From positions 65,611,249 through 65,675,248 of the forward strand of contig OZ038423.1 of the NCBI GenBank assembly GCA_964036155.1: 64,000 nt of DNA. Reading direction: 5' to 3'. The DNA is from Diploscapter coronatus. Lineage: Eukaryota; Nematoda; Chromadorea; Rhabditida; Rhabditidae. The position numbers and the translations under genes were made by a program. Each line of letters starts with the position of its first letter. The stretch's first letter is position 1. Below the pieces are notes generated by a model. The model did no database searches and had not been told where the DNA came from. It worked only from the letters and a program-made list of their open reading frames with translations. Shown here piece by piece: positions 33,043 through 43,456 of this stretch.

Positions 33043-36000
33043 ATGGCTGATGAGGGAATCAACGGAGGAATGACTGCTGCGACCAACAGCCATAAAATGG
33101 GACTTTTCGAGGCCACTGGATATGTTGTTGGTGAGCTTTGACAATTTCAAGTAAAAAGAGAACTTTATTGTAATGTATACCCTTTTTTGTCGTTATTCTT
33201 ATACTTTTTATTTATCAGAAAAGTGAAAATTGCAAGAGTTGAAGGTAATAACAATAAAACTACAGGAAAACCAGAAAAAAATAAAATTCCAGGCAACATC
33301 ATTGGATCTGGAATTTTTATTACTCCAGGCTCCATTCTCGGCTACACCAAGTCCATCGGTCTTTCACTTATCGTCTGGATCGGGTGCGGCATTCTCAGTT
33401 TGCTGGGTAGGATTTCGTGATTTTACAAAACAGGGTTGCGAATACAATTTTGCCGAAAGTGGATACTTGTTTATCAAAGTTTCAACCATTAAAGATTGAG
33501 TGTGAATATATAAAATTGGTAGCAAAATACTCATTTTTGGTGACATATTCTCGCCACAAAAATAACCGTATTTGTTTAAACTATTTTGAACTTTTCTTCC
33601 TAAATTTAATAAAAATAAATTCAAATTTTATTATATCCAATTTAGAGTCCCAAATGTTGAGTTTGCTCTAAAACTGTACAAAATGTTCATTTTTAAAACT
33701 TTTCCTGTTCAAATCTTTATTTCAGGTGCGATTTGTTATATCGAATTGGCGACAGCAATACCTGAACCTGGAGCGGATTTTGCGTATAGTGTATTCGTCG
33801 GATGGGAAGCGCTCGCATTCTGTTTCATGTATGCTTTTTATATTATTTAAATACTCCAGCTGGCCTGTCGTCCGGTCATTTGAATATACCGACGAGGTAA
33901 CAAATTGAAAGCTTGATCAGAATGTAGGGCTATGGCCAGTTAGGGTAAATTTAGAATCAGCACGGCGAGTTGCAGATTTTGATACCAGATTTAGCCTGTC
34001 CAGCCTTCCATTTTTAAATTTGTTACCAGACCGGCGTATTCAAAAGTCGTTTTCTTCTTGTATTTATTCCATCCAGTAGTATAATTTTCAGGTGGTCTGG
34101 AGTGTTCATTTCATTCCCTGCTTCTGCTGCAGTACAAGCTCAGACATTCGGGAAATACATCAGTAAGACCATCTCTTTTTCAAGATCGGAGACGATCGTC
34201 ATTATTTTCGTTATGAATTGTTATGGCCTTTTTAAATATCACCGTTGTCCATTTCGAAGCAGATTTTATAGCCAAGATGAACGAAATTTTCGCCTGTTCC
34301 AGAAAGTCCCCTTTTCTTCGAAGTTGATAGATAATTGGACGAATTAAAAAATCATACGATTCATAATGAAAACCTAAACCTCGTGTCTGTTTGAAAGCAA
34401 TTAATCTGATTTTCAGCAGCAGGAATCGACCCGGTTTGGACGATTCACGAACCCTGGAGGGTTATCACTGAACAAAGCTTGGGATTTGTGCTGATAAGTA
34501 AGGATTGAGTTGAGAGATTTTGAAAAAAAAAATTTCCAGTTCTTCTGAGCATTCTCAACTTGTACGCCATCGACAAATATGCAGGCAGATTCCAGGTTAT
34601 CGTCACCATTTCCAAGATGCTCTCCCTTGCAGTCATAATTTTCACTGGATTTTATCTGCTCATTTTCAAAGGTCAGAAAGTTCTAATTCGATTCGTTTCT
34701 TTTCAATTTTCACATTAAAACGCCACAATTTCTTATCTTGAATCTTTATTCGAAATTGATACAAGGAAACTTATTTAAGGTTGGACACAAAATCTAGCGA
34801 ACCCAATGGAGGGCAGCGTTTGGAATCCAGGCAGTCTCGTGCTTGCGTTCTATGGAGGACTCTGGTCGTATGCAGGTATTTATTTACGATTTAGAAGCGA
34901 AAATTACCTCTGCTATATAAAGGTGTAAGTAATCGAAAGATTAAGATGCAAAAAATGCCTTACAAAAACAATTTTATGACGCTGTCCCTCTAATTATCGA
35001 AACTAATCGGACCAAAAGTTTCTGAAAGGTCTCAGATCGGGTTTTAGTAGCTTCTAACTATATTCAATCGAAAAAAACACTATTCTGGGGCTTTTTTCGG
35101 GTCTCTACACCTTTGAAAAATGACCCTGGGGATCGAATTTTTCAAAGTGATCGAGACCCTCCAAAAACCTATGAAAATTAAAAAATATATTCTGAAATTT
35201 TTTTCAAGTGTAAATTTACAGAAAATCTTTCATTCTTGTTAAAGAGTATCAAACATTAAAAGAGTCTTATTTTCAAAAATGGTAATTCAAATTATTCCAA
35301 TGACTTTCGAGATAGTTTATAAGATAGAGGCTAAAAGCTCACAAAGCAACCGCCAGCCGGGGGCTGGCGCCTAAAACGATGAGCGAGGAGTTCTAGTATT
35401 ATGATAGATTTTTATGCTGGGACATTCTGAACTATGGAACGCCTGAAATTGAAAACTCTCGAAGGTATTTTTTCGATCCTTTAAAAATTTGATATTCGAG
35501 GATCAGAACAATTCCATTGGCCCTGATATCAGGCATTTTCATCGTAACATCGACCTACGTGGCTGTCAACATCTCGTACTTTGTGGTCCTGACGCCAGAC
35601 CAAATCGTCAATAGCAGTGCTGTTGCTGCTGTAGGCGTCTTTTTTATTTGTTTGTGCAATTTTATAATAGAAGATCTACCCAGCCTTCTTTTTAAAATCA
35701 TTATTTGCAGGAATTTGCACAAGAAACCCTCGGCAACTTTTCGTATGCCGTTCCGTTCATGGTTGCTCTTCTTCTGCTTGGAACGCTGAACAGCAACATC
35801 TTCGTCGGATCGAGGTAAATTAGGCTATTTATTCAAGACATACCACTTTCGGATAGGAAATTTATCGAGATCTCTTTTGAAAACTTAAGATTATAGAGTT
35901 TTCATTTTATTTTCAAAGCGTCAAGATTCTACATGCTCTCTGATTATTCTTTCCGTTGTGTAGCAATGCAAATAATTATAAATTTGTGGGCGTAAGTGTC

Positions 36001-37760
36001 TAGACTCGTATGGATTAGGTCTTCGGTTCTTTGACTCCGACGCAGCAGGGACCGGACTTGGTGAGTCCCTGCGTCGTTACATTTCGTGTTGATTTGATGT
36101 ATGCCTTCCTCCTTGCTGTATCTTTGAGCAAACCTGATGGCCCTTGGATAGGGTAGCCTCGGTGCATTTGAGGAGGATTATAGACGAGACGGTGGTTGAT
36201 TGGACGATTTATTCCCCGTTACATCCTAGCGACTAGCTAGGGGATTTTGGGTGTGGCTTAAAGACCATCGGGTGGGAATGAGATTTGTGGTCCTTTATGG
36301 AATGAGATATCTAGCAATGATAGTAGGCTAATTTGGTATTAGGGTATAAGGGGAAGTGAGTAGGACTGTCGATCCGGACCCGATCCGAAATTTCCGGGTC
36401 GTAAAATTTTGACGCGTCAACACCCCTGGAAGCAAGATAGGGGAATGGAGGGAGTGTGCTGCTTGTATGCCAGTTCTGTCAACTGATTTTAGATTTACCT
36501 ATGCTGCTGCTCGCGAGAAGCATTTACCGAGGTTCCTGAGTTGTGTGAACGAAGCTTCAGGAAGCCCGCGGGCTGCAGTTCTCTGGCAGGTTTGAATATT
36601 ATCCATCTCCGGCGAAAATAGACTAAAATCAAAATTTTCAGAAAGTTGTAAAATTGAAATTTTAGCAAAACAAGAGGTCCAACTTTTCTGAAAATTAGAA
36701 TTTTAGCCTATTTTCTCCGGAAATGAATGATATTTTGGATTAGAACGTTTCGCATTTTCTTTTTCCAGATGATTTGCACGATTATCGTTTCTTTTGTCGA
36801 CATCGATACACTAATCAACTACGTGACATTCGTTATGTAGGTTTATTTATTTCCTTTCAAGGAAAATGCTTAGTATTTCAAGTACAGATCGAAATTATAT
36901 TTTTGAAGACTCGAATCGGATTCCGATACATAAAGATTATTGAATTTGGTGATTTTATGAAATCGCTTTTCGAGCATCTTCATCATAAATATTCCAAAAA
37001 TTATTCCTCAGGTGGGGTCAGCGAGTCGTGACAATTCTTGCTCTTCTCTGGATTCGATATCGAAAGATTCCCGTAGCTGATGGTAAATTAAAATCTTCGA
37101 GCTTTCCTTAGCTAAAATTGGACTTCTCAGGAGCCATTCGAGTGCCGATCATATTCTCGATTTTGTTCCTGATCTCTTCAATTACTTTAGTCATTGTACC
37201 TTTCATCGAGAGTCCTTTGGTAAACTAAAATATTATCAACAGGCCCGAAATTTTATTTCTTGTCTTCCAGATTACAACTATCGGCGCTGCAATCGTATTT
37301 TCTGGAATGATTTTCTTCTACCTACTCGTCAAACCGGTCAATCTTCCCAGATTTCTACGCAATTTCAATGGTAATTCCCTTACTTGCATCGTTTTATTGC
37401 GTTCAATTTTAACTAGTACTTTGAGAATGTTTATCGAGGAAAAAGGAAAACTTGTTTGGATTACATTTTTTAACTCATCGTCTCATAATTTTTGCCACAC
37501 ATTTTATAAAATGATTTTAAAGTCATAATTTAGAGAAGATGTTGTTTTTTTCTTTCCTCCTAAAGAAACACTTTACAGATGGAATGGCTCGAGTGACCTG
37601 CAAACTGCTTGTGTCGGAAGTAGACATCAAGCGACGTCCCTCCCAATCAGCTGCCAGTTCTTCCAGAAGGGATTCCCAACGTCGAGATGAGCTGCAGTCC
37701 CTCGAAGATCCGACACAACGACCTTCTTCTTCCACGGAAGAAGAGTTCTCTCGCATGTAA
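33043..37760 (+). CDS. SLC7/LAT-type amino acid transporter
   Basis: About 16 exons. The start is MADEGINGG…GLFEATGYVVG, then NIIGSGIFITPGSILGYT (the unwound TM1 motif GSGIF that binds the amino acid), GCGILSLLG, AICYIELATAIPEPGADFAY, LLSILNLYAIDKYAGRFQ, LVLAFYGGLWSYAG, WDILNYGTPEIENSRRTIPL, FAQETLGNFSYAVPFM, GTLNSNIFVGSR, FTYAAAREKHLPRFLS, and WIRYRKIPVADGAIRVPIIF. These are hallmarks of the light subunits of heteromeric transporters (C. elegans AAT family, vertebrate LAT/b0,+), 12-TM exchangers at the plasma membrane. The hydrophilic tail is Ser/Arg-rich and ends TEEEFSRM. Between SYAG and WDILN the usual direct join is not made by a GT-AG intron in phase; a second donor (GTGTAAGT near 34920) would work but inserts about 20 residues. 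Confidence 0.9.
35099..35159. repeat. Intronic hairpin in the transporter gene
   Basis: The arms GGGTCTC…CTTTGAAAAAT and ATTTTTCAAAG…GAGACCC form a 61-bp imperfect inverted repeat within an intron of the transporter. It has no known function. Confidence 0.6.
35355..35371. repeat. GC-rich palindrome in the transporter intron
   Basis: GCCAGCC-GGG-GGCTGGC, a 7-bp perfect stem in AT-rich surroundings. Confidence 0.6.
35985..36492. repeat. GC-richer insert in a transporter intron, with strong hairpin
   Basis: About 500 bp whose composition differs from the surrounding intron. At 36038-36076 it has CGACGCA…GGGAC and GTCCC-TGCGTCG arms. No ORF was found. It may be an old insertion of unknown type. 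Confidence 0.4.
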
Positions 37761-38487
37761 TGCTTATTTATTGAACACGTCATTCGTAGAGTCAATTAAC
37801 TTGAACAAACGGGTCGCGCTACTAACTTTCCATATTTATGGAAGATGCCATGAAAAATTACACATTCTTCAACATTACGGCCTTTCTATTTGGCATTAAC
37901 GAAAATTCGTGCTATCCGATTATTATAAGCTTCAGGAATACTTGTATAATTAGTAGATATTTCTAGTTTTAATTTGTAAGAAAATATTAGATCCTAAATA
38001 TCATTCACATTCTTTGTCAGTCTAAAACCACGACAGTTGGCATATCTAAATCTAACGCCTTATCGTAATGCTTGCTCAGGAAACCACGACATTGCCAGAT
38101 TTGCTCACACACATCCTTTGTGCAAAATTGCATAATACGTTCTACTTATGCTAGAAATTATGTGCAATGATCATCATAAAGACTTTCAAATGAGAATAAA
38201 ATTCTTTCCAGTATTAAAATCATAAGTTAATGAGTAAAATGCAGGTGGAATATGAAGGAAAGAGTAGGCTGTAGGCTGGAATGCAGAGCAGAAACTGACT
38301 CAAATTTCATGTTTAATGACTAGATAAATAGTGCACTAGTGTTGGAGGTGAAAAGTGAAAAATCGATATGATTTGGTAATTATTTTACCACTCGACAAAG
38401 CTGAAATTACATGCATTCTGAAAGAGACTGCGAGTATAGTTTGCTGAAATAAGCAATAACGAAATTGCAATTGTTGCTTGATGAAAA
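37761..38487. other. Intergenic between transporter and channel
   Basis: 727 bp holding the transporter 3' UTR and the promoter of the channel gene. No element recognised. Confidence 0.4.
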
Positions 38488-40844
38488 ATGCTATTTCTGC
38501 TATTGATTGTCTATCAATTACCTACTTCTGATGCAATTAGCATTAATGGAACAGCTAATTCGCGTATGTTTAGAATTTTCGTAATAGCAATTTATTATAT
38601 GAATCTTTAGCCCCAATGCCTCAGAAACTCGCATATCTACGAAACCAAACTAAATTATTCAACGATATCTTAAGAAATTATCAAAAGCATCTTGCACCGG
38701 TTATGACTGTTTGTAAGCATTGCATCGTTCCTTTATCAGCCATTAAATTTGATAATTTAGCTGCGAATACAACTAACTTTACAATGGAATTGTATGAGAA
38801 ATTTGAGGGTCAAATGTTTGAATTGCAAGTGATGCTAATGTACTTGAAATTGCTACTGCTCGATCAACAAAGGGAAGAAGCACAATTTGTCTTCAGTTCT
38901 ATGTTCCTTTGGACTGATGATAGGTATACACTTACATATTTCTTTGAGTATTTTATTTGGAAAAATATACTAACAAGGAAACTTTCTGAAGTGTCTCTGT
39001 CTGATTTGGTTGATTTTTGCATTACAAAGATATTTCATAACGCTAGTCATGAATCTGAACTCGTACAGTGCTGAAGTGCGGTCTTTCCTGCAGGAAGTCG
39101 TGAAAATCATTTATACGAAGAAGAAATAGCAGGCGGAATTGAAATTGCAAATTCTTGTTTTCGATCAATTTAATTGAAAATGCGTGTGTCGAAAATTAGC
39201 GAGAAAGAAATCTAGATATTTATTATTCCAAAACTCATCCATTTGTTTCCAAACTTCTCTTGTTACCTTATTTCATCAACACATTATTAGACTTCGTTGG
39301 AATCCAAAGGAATATGGAGACGTAGATCACTTCTACGTCAATATAGATAAAATATGGGTTCCGGAATTAACTATCCTGGCTGCCACTCAAGCTGTCGACT
39401 ACCGAGAAGATTATCAAAAAGTCGCTATTGTAAGAATTGGATATCATTTTCATTACTCACCAAATCGTTAGGTAGCCTATGATGGAGGAGTGAGCTTCTT
39501 CTATTCTGTCGCTTTAGGAATAAATTGCCCAATGCAAGTAGGAAATTCCTCGCAATTCGGTTTAAATCGTTCTCGCCTTTTAGTTAGATTCGTTTCCCAT
39601 GGATACTCAGACATGCAACATTAGACTTATGTCCACAGCTTCTTCTGTTTTTGAGTACAAGATCTTGCCTTACGCGTATCCAGAAATGGATGTCCTAATG
39701 GCTGGAGACAGTCTGGTAATTTTACTTATTGATTAGAAAAATAAAGCGAAGTCCAAGGCAACTTGGAAACCTCAAGCCCTCGAGCCATGCAAACTAGTGT
39801 GGAAAAAGATTCTTTTTCCTACCATCCCTACCCTATTTCGCATGGCTTGAGGTTTCCAAATAGCCAAATCTAGCACTTTTCAGAGACTAGAGCAAGATAT
39901 TCCAAACGTTTGCCAAAACAATAAGTTATTTTATTTCCAAAATCGCATATAATTTCGATAAATCGTCGTCTACCTAAACTGAAATGTAAACTTTAAACTT
40001 GAAAATATCTGAAACGATTTTTCGTAGTTTTGTATAGCACGATTTCTTCCAACTCTGATACTATCACAGATAAAATCTTCTTAATCCTAGGGCACTGGAG
40101 AGTGGTTATCATTAGGATTTAACATAACAAGCACATTCTTGAATACAGGAGACGTGATGACTCGAGATATTGTAAGCTATTCATTCGGTTTGTGAGCTTT
40201 CAAGCTGCAATATTATCTTTCAGAGTACATTTTCAATTACGTTGAAAAGAAACTCAACATTTTATGTTGTAGTTTTGGCATTTCCTTCATTCATTATCAA
40301 CGTAATCTGTATTTATGGTGTATTTCTAAGGTGATGCTCAGTTATTATCTATTACTTTATTCACGAAATGTTCAGGAATATCGCTAAATCTGAGAAAATC
40401 AACATTACCCTCAGCAACATGATGAGTCTGACTTTTCTGCTTGGAATTATGGCCGATTCCCTGCCAAAGACCAAAGCTTTGCCTAAGCTAGGTGGGAAGT
40501 TCGGGAAGCAGGCCATTCGAAATATCAAATTTCAGCCATATTTGCAATAGTCAACTTTGCCCTGATGTCTCTGGCTGTGGGTGTCTCTTTATCAGCCCCT
40601 TACGTCGGAAAATGGGCTGTTTGGATCTATAGGTCCATAAAAAGAAACGAAGACATAAATAAAGTGCAGGAAATAAAGAAGTCGGAAAAAGAGCCGAGCT
40701 CAAAAATGACGTGAGATTTTCCCTCGGTTATTTTCTGTAAAAAATCATTTCAGATGTATTCAATCGCTTATTCTACTAAAATTCTGCCTTTTTCTACTGG
40801 AAATCGGAAATCTAGTTAATTTTATTCTGTTTTTACTTCTTTGA
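38488..40844 (+). CDS. Cys-loop ligand-gated ion channel subunit
   Basis: Start MLFLLLIVYQLPTSDAIS is a signal peptide. The extracellular domain has KLFNDILRNYQKHLAPVM, FLWTDD…LRWNPKEYGD and INKIW-type IDKIWVPELTIL. The Cys-loop is CPMQLDSFPMDTQTC, with exactly 13 residues between the cysteines. TM1 is FYVVVLAFPSFIINVI, TM2 INITLSNMMSLTFLLGIM and TM3 AIFAIVNFALMSLAVGVS. A cytoplasmic loop (YRSIKRNEDINKVQEIKK) follows. After SSKM a GTGAGATT…TTTCAG intron (about 40708-40753) leads to a last exon encoding KFCLFLLEIGNLVNFILFLL, a good TM4, ending TGA at 40842-40844. This makes a complete pentameric-channel subunit, nicotinic-like or of the nematode lgc group; the vicinal CC of acetylcholine-binding alpha subunits was not seen. 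Several introns are about 45 bp. Confidence 0.88.
39755..39860. repeat. Intronic foldback in the channel gene
   Basis: The arms TGGAAACCTCAAGCC…ATGC and GCATGGCTTGAGGTTTCCA are inverted with an 8-nt offset, and a central GGAAAAAG/CTTTTTCC nests between them. The repeat lies within the 375-bp intron after exon 5. Confidence 0.6.
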
Positions 40845-40850
40845 GAAGTG

Positions 40851-40856
40851 AATAAA
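40851..40856 (+). terminator. Poly(A) signal of the channel gene next to an SL1 gene
   Basis: AATAAA 7 bp after the channel stop and 5 bp before the 3' end of the minus-strand SL1 gene. Normal cleavage 10-20 nt downstream would fall within the SL1 stem-loop. Confidence 0.6.
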
Positions 40857-40860
40857 TTTT

Positions 40861-40953
40861 GCTTCCAGTTTGGAAGCGTTCCAAAATTTCGTTAGACCAC
40901 TTCTTTCGAAGAGTCAGAACGCGGTTAATACCTCAAACTTGGGTAATTAAACC
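40861..40953 (-). ncRNA. SL1 spliced-leader RNA gene (pair 3, left)
   Basis: Exact SL1 leader (from 40953 downward), donor, GAAA hairpin, Sm site AAATTTTGGAAC and stem-loop GCTTCC-AAACT-GGAAGC; 93 nt. It differs from other copies by CCGCG for CAACG after the donor. It is convergent with the channel gene, whose stop codon is 16 bp away. Confidence 0.95.
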
Positions 40954-41176
40954 GAAGATGACGATGAAACATGGACTATATCAGCCCTTTGCGTTGTATT
41001 CCAAACAAGAACGCTTTCTATTTGTGTTTCTTTTCCTCTCCAGCGAGAGACTATCTGACAATTGACTAGAGGAGGCTGACAACTGAGAGAAACTAGACAA
41101 TGAAGAGAAACAAATGCACTCTTGCTTGACATATGCGACGAAATGTCTATATTTCCCGATTTTCACCGCCATCTTC
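40954..41176. promoter_or_regulatory. Bidirectional SL1 promoter, pair 3
   Basis: 223-bp core in the same orientation as pair 1. The TCTTGCTTG element is intact on the plus side. On the minus side it reads TCTTGTTTGG, a one-base change. Confidence 0.7.
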
Positions 41177-41268
41177 GGTTTAATTACCCAAGTTTGAGGT
41201 ATTAACAACGTTCTGACTCTTCGAAAGAAGTGGTCCAGCGAAATTTTGGAACGCTTCCAAATGGAAGC
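41177..41268 (+). ncRNA. SL1 spliced-leader RNA gene (pair 3, right)
   Basis: Exact leader, donor, hairpin, Sm site and GCTTCC-AAAT-GGAAGC stem. It carries GGTCCAGCG in place of GGTCTAACG before the Sm site, a variant shared with the left gene of pair 4. Confidence 0.95.
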
Positions 41269-41440
41269 ACAAATTATATGAGAAGAAAAAATAGAGTATT
41301 TTATTCCTTATCCAAATAATGATTTTTATCTAATAAGTTGAGAGGGTTGAACCGAAACATCGCATCCAACAATCCGTTGTAACTGTTGTTGCTACTTGCA
41401 TTCTGACTTGTTCTATCCGAATCAGTTGTGGTAGATCCAA
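41269..41440. repeat. Duplicated right flank of SL1 pair 3
   Basis: About 165 bp matching 10195-10357 beside pair 2, including AGAGTATTTTATTCCTTATC and the coding 3' end. The flanks of pairs 2 and 3 therefore descend from one copy on this side, while pairs 1 and 2 share the other side. Confidence 0.75.
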
Positions 41441-41513
41441 TAGCGATCAGTTTAATGAATAATGAGCCTGCAGGCGGCAATTTACCCGCTATATAATTTT
41501 CTGTAAAAGTCAT
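41301..41513 (-). CDS. Small ORF, 70 residues, beside SL1 pair 3
   Basis: Starts MTFTENYIAGKLPPAGSLF and ends DAMFRFNPLNLLDKNHYLDK plus E and a stop. The last 45 codons recur beside pair 2 with mainly synonymous or conservative changes (K/R, N/S), which suggests past selection on a protein. Family unknown. It may be a real small gene, or the last exon of a gene that was copied with the SL1 unit. Confidence 0.4.
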   Translation of the reverse strand: MTFTENYIAGKLPPAGSLFIKLIAIGSTTTDSDRTSQNASSNNSYNGLLDAMFRFNPLNLLDKNHYLDKE

Positions 41514-43257
41514 TTTTTAATTGATAGATCTTTTTTCGAAAATTTATTATAGCAAAAGTTTTATTTATACCCCGTGTTAGCAGCCAAAATGTCAAAATTC
41601 TCAACTTTTACCCCATCCACTTTTGGGAGTGGGATCTAACTTTCACATTTTTGTGATCAGGAACCAAGGGCCTACCCATCCAATGAGCAATACTCGGATT
41701 GGAAGACTTACACTAATACAGTTTTGTTCGAGTCACAGAGCCTGTCTTAATGTTTATATTGGGGCACAACGTTTATCATTGGCCTAGGCCAGATGATGTG
41801 TAAGACGTAAACATTTGTTCTGTGCGGAATTGTATCAGACGCTTGCCACTTTCCCTGAAATACCATCGATCCGCTCTTTCTTTGAATTCAAAAATTTCCT
41901 TTGAAATGCCAATGAGAATCGGCCCCTTTTAGATTTGTTACCACTTTGTCACCGTATTTTAGGGTGAGAGAGAGTAGACAAAGGAGAGAAATGTGTAAGA
42001 AAAAAGGCAGTGAGAAATCTAGGAAGCCACGAAAATCTCGTTTGCTTCTCTCACCCTATTCCTCCAAATCTGAAATTGTCTGATGTCGGCCTGTTCTTCT
42101 CTTCTATTCTAGCAAGTTTCAGTTTCTCATTTTCCTTCTTTATCGATTGATTTTTGAATTTATTTAAGTTGTTTCTATTTCAATATCTTGGAAGGTAGCT
42201 ATTTTTATTTTATCGACCGAAAGTGGTTTGCTTATCATGACAACTTATTCGAATCTGGCTAAACCACTAGTTTTGTTCATTTTCACTGAATGTTTGTCTT
42301 GGCAACGTTCATTAGCAATTGTTTAGTAGGAATTTAATCTAAAATTGACCCATTTTCCTAAAATCGTGCAGTTCTAAAACTAAAGCCAGCCAGCAATTGA
42401 GTATACTTCAACTAAATTCCCTATGTCAAGACTAACTAATTTCTATAAAAGGCCTGAAATTGTTAATAAAAGCGGGGTGGCCTGACCAACCGCCACTACC
42501 AAACCGGGCTCTATCCAATAAATGTTTATCAACTAAAATCCACCACATTTTCAACTAAATAAAACACATTAGATAACCCTGATCAAATTATTGTTTTATA
42601 ACAATTTCCAATTTTGTCTAAATTTAGTCAGCTCTTCATGCTTACAACATTTGAACCCGTTCATTTCTCCGTCTACAAATTTTTAAATTCCGCTCCTCAT
42701 AAAAATGCCTCGCCTCGAACACTGCTTTGCCTATTGAACGCCGAATGCATTAGCCGGTATCTGTTAGTACCATTTGTTTCCGTTCGAATCATGTGAGTTG
42801 TGGTAGAAATTTCTTCGAATTATAAAATTTTCGCTAAATTAAATTAGTTCCACCTGATGAATTTTTGAATTTGGTAGAAGCATCTTGAGAAAATTATTGA
42901 TTTTTCCAGTGCTAGTGATATCTGAAATAAGATAACGAAAAATATCAAGGAACCTTTTTTTCTTTCAGTTGTCTTTTGCCCTTTCCTTCTTCTGTTTTTC
43001 AGACTTTTCCCCTTTGGTTTTTTTATCCCTCTCTTCCTTCTTATACGACTATCGTTCTATCGATTTTTCTCTTTTTTATCCTCACTTCCGATGCTTTTTC
43101 AACAAAAACCATTAAAATTCCCGTTCTTATCGTGGTTCCTCATCGATATTTTTCTCTTGTGATGCTTGTATCGATAATATACACAGCAGTTTCCGCCTTG
43201 GGTCGAATTTTGAATCGATCTGAATGCCCATTCCTTTTTGCATTTCTGTGCAGTCCG
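41514..43257. other. Intergenic between SL1 pair 3 and Argonaute
   Basis: About 1.7 kb. Some ORFs of 60-100 codons occur, but none has recognisable motifs. The region probably holds the Argonaute promoter. Confidence 0.4.
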
Positions 43258-43314
43258 GTGATTCATTTACGAAAACCATGAAGCTATGGCCATGCATTTT
43301 CGTAAATGAATCAC
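43258..43314. repeat. Perfect 18-bp inverted repeat upstream of Argonaute
   Basis: The arm GTGATTCATTTACGAAAA at 43258-43275 and its exact complement at 43297-43314 are separated by 21 nt, which contain a nested CCAT…ATGG. It lies about 145 bp before the Argonaute ATG. In RNA it would be a strong hairpin; its role is unknown. Confidence 0.85.
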
Positions 43315-43373
43315 TAAAATACTTGACTTTCTTTACTCGTAATTTGCGTACAACTCGCATTTGGCTATTTCAG

Positions 43374-43456
43374 CGAATTCAACTTCAACTCGGGAACTAT
43401 TCAATTTCCATCTGTCGACCACCTGCTTCATTCCATCAGACCAGTTGAGCAATATC
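43374..43456 (+). promoter_or_regulatory. Probable Argonaute 5' UTR after a trans-splice acceptor
   Basis: GGCTATTTCAG ends at 43373, followed by 83 nt without an upstream ATG that reads far, up to the ATG at 43457. The acceptor could take SL1. Confidence 0.4.

Noticed and set aside
40705..40713. Channel ending at SSKMT without TM4
   Set aside because: A GTGAG donor overlapping that stop and a TTTCAG acceptor add a last exon with a clear TM4.
41301..41440. Part of a CRISPR or tandem array with the repeats at 10.2 kb
   Set aside because: There are only two dispersed copies, coding-like, tied to SL1 units, in a eukaryotic genome.
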